A stretch of 64,000 nt of DNA, taken from positions 76,935,669 to 76,999,668 of the forward strand of contig CM043958.1 in the NCBI GenBank assembly GCA_014529385.2, read 5' to 3'. This DNA comes from Adiantum capillus-veneris (Eukaryota > Streptophyta > Polypodiopsida > Polypodiales > Pteridaceae). The notes under the pieces were generated by a model. It was not told the origin of the DNA and did no database searches. It was given only the letters and a program-made list of their open reading frames with translations. The translations under genes and the position numbers were made by a program. Shown here in pieces: positions 60,078-64,000 of this stretch (within the stretch, counting starts at the first letter, position 1; every line of letters begins with the position of its first letter).

Positions 60078-61775
60078 ATGGCAGATGAGGCTGGAGCAAA
60101 CTACAAAGTTGTTCGAACTGTATTCAACAGGGGACCTAACAATGTTATGGAAGGAAGGGAATGTTCTTGCTTGTTTCATTGGAAGCAAAGATTTCACATT
60201 CACACCATGCAATACGTGCATAAAAATTCCCACGATGAAAACAAGCATATGTGTGAATTATGACGTTGTGCAAGGAGCAAAGAAGAGGCAACAAGCTTGT
60301 ACAAGACTATACAATCTTGGTGGGCTTTTGGAAAAGTATCTGATTGTAACTTGCCACAAATGGATTTGTTGGCTAAGTTGGTGGCATGTGCGGCACCCTC
60401 AATGGAGAAAATACTTCATTGGGGTAAAAATTGTTAATTAATTTTTAAAGAGAGTCTTGTATTTTAGAGTACAAGAGAAATCCCTTAATACAAAATAAAA
60501 TTGCAGGAAGTGGATGATTTGTCGTTCATTCCAACTACAAACCTTGCAGAAACAAAGCACACGAGCTGGCTTGTTGGCAAGAGAAACAAAAAAATGCTTA
60601 GCTTGTATGATGCATGCATGTCTGATCTATCAAACGATTTGTTGGAAAGTGTCAAGATGCTTGCTTTTGTTGAGGGTAGGTATCATGGAGCTGGGCCATC
60701 TACAAAAAAACTTGCTCGTCGGGCACAACAAGGTTGAGCACCAGGACCAATTGTTGTTGCTAAAGAGTTTCAGGATGGGATTGGCCGTACACCACTCTAT
60801 CAGCAACCTGCAGTGGAGGGAGATAATATTACAATTCCCAGAAAGAAAAAACAAGCTATGAGAGTAAGCTATGAGGAGGAGAATGCTTTGCATCGGCCTG
60901 AGTATCTCACACAGAACATCCCTCACAATTGTAGAGGTCTCCACGCAACTGCTGGAGAGACCGGTCAGGTGATCAAGGAGCACGAGGGTGGAATGGTGGT
61001 TATGGAGACTGAAATTCATAAGACAATGTGGGCAATCCACCGAATACCACAAGGAAGCAGGGTTCAATGTCAACGGTGGCTAGGATCCAGAGTTGGTAAA
61101 TGTTAAGAAAAAAATTAAAGAACACAGGAGCAGGTGTTGTTGAGCCATCCTTATGGGGTATTTGGACATGGGAAAAGAGGAGATGGAAATGGTCATAGAA
61201 ATAGTTCAAAGGCACAGTTCATGTGGTTCAACAATGATGGTGTAGATCACATGTGGCAAATATGTAATACTATCACTCAATGCCCTGCAAGAATCTCAAG
61301 TATATGCCGAGTGGAAAAGGGAACAAACATGAATTCTTCTTAGTTGCTAGAATTGGAGATAAAAGGCTTCATAGTAGAGAAGACTGTAGTCAAGGAAACC
61401 AACAATGTTCATTATCGGCCAAGAGCATCAATTCAAGCCTCCAAGAGAATTGAGTCGACAGTAAACATGGAAGCCCATATTTTGCAGTACACTATAGTGA
61501 AGATCGACGTACATGAGAAATTCATGGTGGAGACATCTACTTCACAAGTACAACGCGAGAGATATGAGGTACATATTGCAAATAGCCGGATGTGTACATG
61601 TGGAGACTTTGTAGAACGAGTGGCACAAAGCAAAACATGTATGGCCTGCAAGCATAATTACTACATCTTCATCCGCTATTTTGGCTCAAATTTAAGCTGC
61701 AATATGTTTAGCCATCATAGCAAGCTAAGGAGTGAGGATGTTCAACGTGTCTTCAACTTTCATCGGGCAGCATAA
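60078..61775 (+). pseudogene. MULE-like protein fragments ending in a SWIM zinc finger
   Basis: Plus-strand blocks lie at 60078-60430 (CLFHWKQRFHIHTMQYVHKN; LAKLVACAAPSMEKILHWG), 60507-60737 (VDDLSFIPTTNLAETKHTSW, MLSLYDACMSDLSNDLLESV) and 61134-61775. A GTTAAT donor and TTGCAG acceptor bracket 60434-60506, a plausible intron. The last block, in one frame broken by a TAG at 61341, ends RYEVHIANSRMCTCGDFVER and CMACKHNYYIFIR. Its CxC...CxH spacing is that of a SWIM zinc finger, common at the C-terminus of MULE transposases and their FAR1/FHY3-like derivatives. The DDE core would lie before 60078 and is absent. The copia LTR ends exactly where this sequence starts, so copia may have inserted into the gene. 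Confidence 0.55.
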
Positions 61776-61779
61776 TACA

Positions 61780-62015
61780 TAATTGTAATTAAATTATGTC
61801 GATCACATCCCCTGGTGCTGTGGACTTATCAAACCCCTCCCCGAGCAGGTACGTTGCTCTCAACTTAAGCATTGACGCCCCTTTTCTATGATGTCAGTTG
61901 CATACAAATTTTTTTCCAAGGAAGTCTCTCTCAGAATTGTCCCCCTTCTAAACAAAATCATTTCTCCCCATCATCACGGGTTCAATAAAAGGAAGATCCA
62001 TTAGACAATGGCCAA
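61780..62015. other. No gene seen
   Basis: Short unassigned gap between the SWIM reading frame and the LINE remnant. Confidence 0.4.
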
Positions 62016-62019
62016 GAGA

Positions 62020-62602
62020 CTGGTGGGAAGAGGTCATGGAGAACATCTGGAAGCCAAAGTGGTCTCTGAATATGAAGATATTCTTGTGGAAGGTGTTGTG
62101 GGGTGCTTTGCCAATAGGCGTAAAGATCTAGGAAAGAGGAATTGGATATGATTGATGCTCAAGTCATTGATCACTTCCTTGGTGAGAAAAAGATGAGAAG
62201 TCTAGCTCTTCTTATCTGCACTCAAACTGTCAGATACTTCTTCTTCTGCCTTATATGGTAGGCGAGGAACTATCGGGTGTTTGGAAGAGACCTTGCTGTG
62301 GGTGGCGAGCTTCTCAGAGATCATCCAAGAAAGCAACCTGATATGTCTGCTCGGAAACAAACAAGACTCGAACGATTACACTAGGATACCCATGCCGTTT
62401 TGGCATATTTTGATAGGTAAAAGCTTACTTTTATAGTACACCTGCTCTGTTCTTGTTAACCTCGGGGAAAGGACATCCAAGTTGTAATCTTCAGTACCTC
62501 AAGGCTTGGTGTGAGCTTGAGTTTGTTTGGTAATTTCTTTGAGGTTTTAATACATTCACTCACTATTGTGAGTCTGGCAAAAATAATAATAATAATAATG
62601 TG
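62020..62602 (+). pseudogene. L1-like LINE, 3' end, second copy
   Basis: Homologous to 23600-24230: ENIWKPKWSLNMKIFLWKVL, WGALPIGVK, ERGIGYD, then a 3' untranslated region ending GTGAGTCTGGCAAAAATAATAATAATAATAATG. The (AAT)n tail marks the LINE 3' end. Stops and shifts throughout; 5'-truncated. The encoded region would be the zinc-binding C-terminus of the LINE reverse transcriptase. Confidence 0.72.
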
Positions 62603-63134
62603 CTTTGAACGTTTTTAAGTTTTCTACATGGACTCCACTTGGTATGAGGTGCCATCCCAACTGGGAATAAGATTTGTGCTAGAGGGATTGGCACTAACAC
62701 TTGCTAAGACAACTTCAAAGGATCCTCTACATCTGTTCAAAATTTGCCCTTCCACATAGGGTGTTGTCGTAAAAATCTGCAAATGGGTGCAAAAGAGCTC
62801 GAAGATTATCTTCAATATAAACAACCTAATCTTGAGAGGGTGTAGATCGCAAAACCAAGCGATTCTAGTTTGCCCCCAAATGACTAAATATTGTTATCTG
62901 AGTGAGACATGGAAAACGAGAAACTTTTGCGTCTTTGAGGGAAAACAACATTCAATGATATTGTGAGAAAGAGCACTTAGTTCATTTATGTTGTAGGACC
63001 AAAGAGAGGGGAAGCCACTAATTCCAAAGAATGGATACGTGCACTTAGTTGCATCAGCCACTTGAATGGTAATAATTAGTAGCTCTTTGTCAATCTCTTG
63101 CAGCATATTTGTATAAGCCTTTGGAAACAATGCC

Positions 63135-63230
63135 CCCTCAAGGCACATGTAATGCTTGAGGCTGATTGTATATTCTGTTCTGAGTCAATATAACATCTCC
63201 AATCATAATTGTGAGTATAGGAAAAAATTA
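63135..63230 (+). repeat. Possible third LINE 3' end
   Basis: GAGTCAATATAACATCTCCAATCATAATTGTGAGTATAGG and then an A-rich run resemble the 3' ends near 24225 and 62600. Only the last 50-90 bases are comparable, so the call is weak. Confidence 0.35.
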
Positions 63231-64000
63231 AAAAATATGTCTTCATGGAATATCAAAACCTTTAAGCAATGTTTTGATTGTACATAAGAGAAGTTGCTTG
63301 AAAAATACTAGTTTTTAATGGAATTATTTATTTCTATGTTTTTCCAACTCTCTACATGCTTTGATAACAAATCCTAAAAAGGTGTTGATGAGGTTTCCTC
63401 TGGTTCATGAGAACAAGAATTTACACAAAAGTTGTATATAACCTTAAAAGTGGCTTGTGTTCACACAACCCCAGTTTTAAAACGAGTCTCACCTTACTAC
63501 TTGAATCACCATCCAAACATATTCGTAATTATAATTAAACCTCCCAAGTTTCAAGTGTTACAATTCAATCATTTGTCATGAATCATTGGTATCGCATGAT
63601 TGGTCGATGTCCTATATGGATAGTAGAACACATGATCCTATAAACAAGGAGGTTTCTATAAGTAACTCTCTTGGTATTGTTGCCTTGTTCATGATAACAC
63701 TAACTAACACCTCCCCACTTGGCTTTTGAATTGGAAAGCTACATGGGAACAACCGTGTCTAACAACCCTAAGCACCAAAGTTTTAAATGTGGAATCATGG
63801 GAATATGCAATGATTGTTGATACACTTTGGTTGGTCCTATGAAGACAAGTTTCAAGCTGGACTAAATGGATAAGTCAATTGTGAACACAATACACTTGTA
63901 AAGATTGAACGTTCTTTTAATGAGCACAAGGAAAAGTATCAAACAATCAAACCCACCGCCCTTTCCAAGACAAAAGAAAAAAATTTTGATGATATCATCT
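63231..64000. other. No gene seen
   Basis: Unassigned AT-rich sequence to the end of the window. Confidence 0.5.

Noticed and set aside
60078-61775. A complete MULE transposase or FAR1-type host factor
   Set aside because: Only the C-terminal region with the SWIM finger is visible; no DDE core, and at least one stop and one unexplained break.

Overview
This window looks like intergenic, repeat-dominated nuclear DNA of a land plant with a large genome. I see no complete, intact host gene. The evidence is: plant-type Ty3/gypsy (chromovirus) and Ty1/copia LTR retrotransposons, two of them with tRNA-iMet-type primer sites; L1-like LINE 3' ends; a rolling-circle Helitron with fused Rep and helicase; a SWIM-finger MULE-like reading frame; intron-bearing fragments; and very many long (AG/CT)n, (AC/TG)n and mixed microsatellites. 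The style fits a fern or another seed-free plant, but that is an inference from texture; no marker gene fixes the taxon.

Layout. 0-7 kb: the end of a minus-strand LTR element (primer site at 231-241), a G-tract, a 137-bp minisatellite, a degenerate ~100-bp repeat and a frameshifted LINE ORF1-like pseudogene. 7.2-11.9 kb: a 1.65-kb sequence present twice in direct orientation around 1.2 kb of other DNA. 11.9-14.1 kb: a degraded, apparently intron-containing gene of unknown function. 14.36-19.9 kb: a minus-strand composite in which the 3' LTR of a chromovirus abuts a copia gag, with a decayed chromovirus pol behind it. 20.1-30.0 kb: a long inverted repeat (1.4- and 2.0-kb arms) enclosing a LINE 3' end, microsatellites, a small TIR element and tandem duplications. 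30.3-33.3 kb: repeats and unrecognised exons. 33.8-37.2 kb: two decayed Helitron copies in tandem. 39.0-40.2 kb: unrecognised exon-like reading frames. 40.2-41.1 kb: two hairpins, the larger a ~150-bp foldback.

43.49-51.70 kb holds the most distinctive element. It is an LTR retrotransposon with 480/456-bp LTRs, a gag with a zinc knuckle, a retropepsin-like domain and only the first part of reverse transcriptase. The rest of pol (catalytic RT core, RNase H, integrase) is missing. In its place lie about 3.5 kb of largely open reading frame with a helical domain, NLS-like clusters, a coiled coil, an acidic tail and a large C-terminal helical domain, none of which I recognise. I counted nine LTR differences, all transitions, and the in-frame stops are mostly TAG where CAG would restore glutamine; both fit decay by cytosine deamination under methylation.

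51.8-60.1 kb: a minus-strand copia gag, a plus-strand copia gag, then a second chromovirus copy on the plus strand (5' LTR, primer site, gag) that is deleted internally and fused to the 3' end (RNase H plus LTR) of a copia element. 60.1-61.8 kb: MULE-like fragments ending in a SWIM zinc finger. 62.0-64.0 kb: LINE 3' ends and unassigned DNA.

The genes do not form a pathway. They are selfish elements nested in, fused to or deleted by one another, and nearly every protein-coding unit has stops, frameshifts or truncations.
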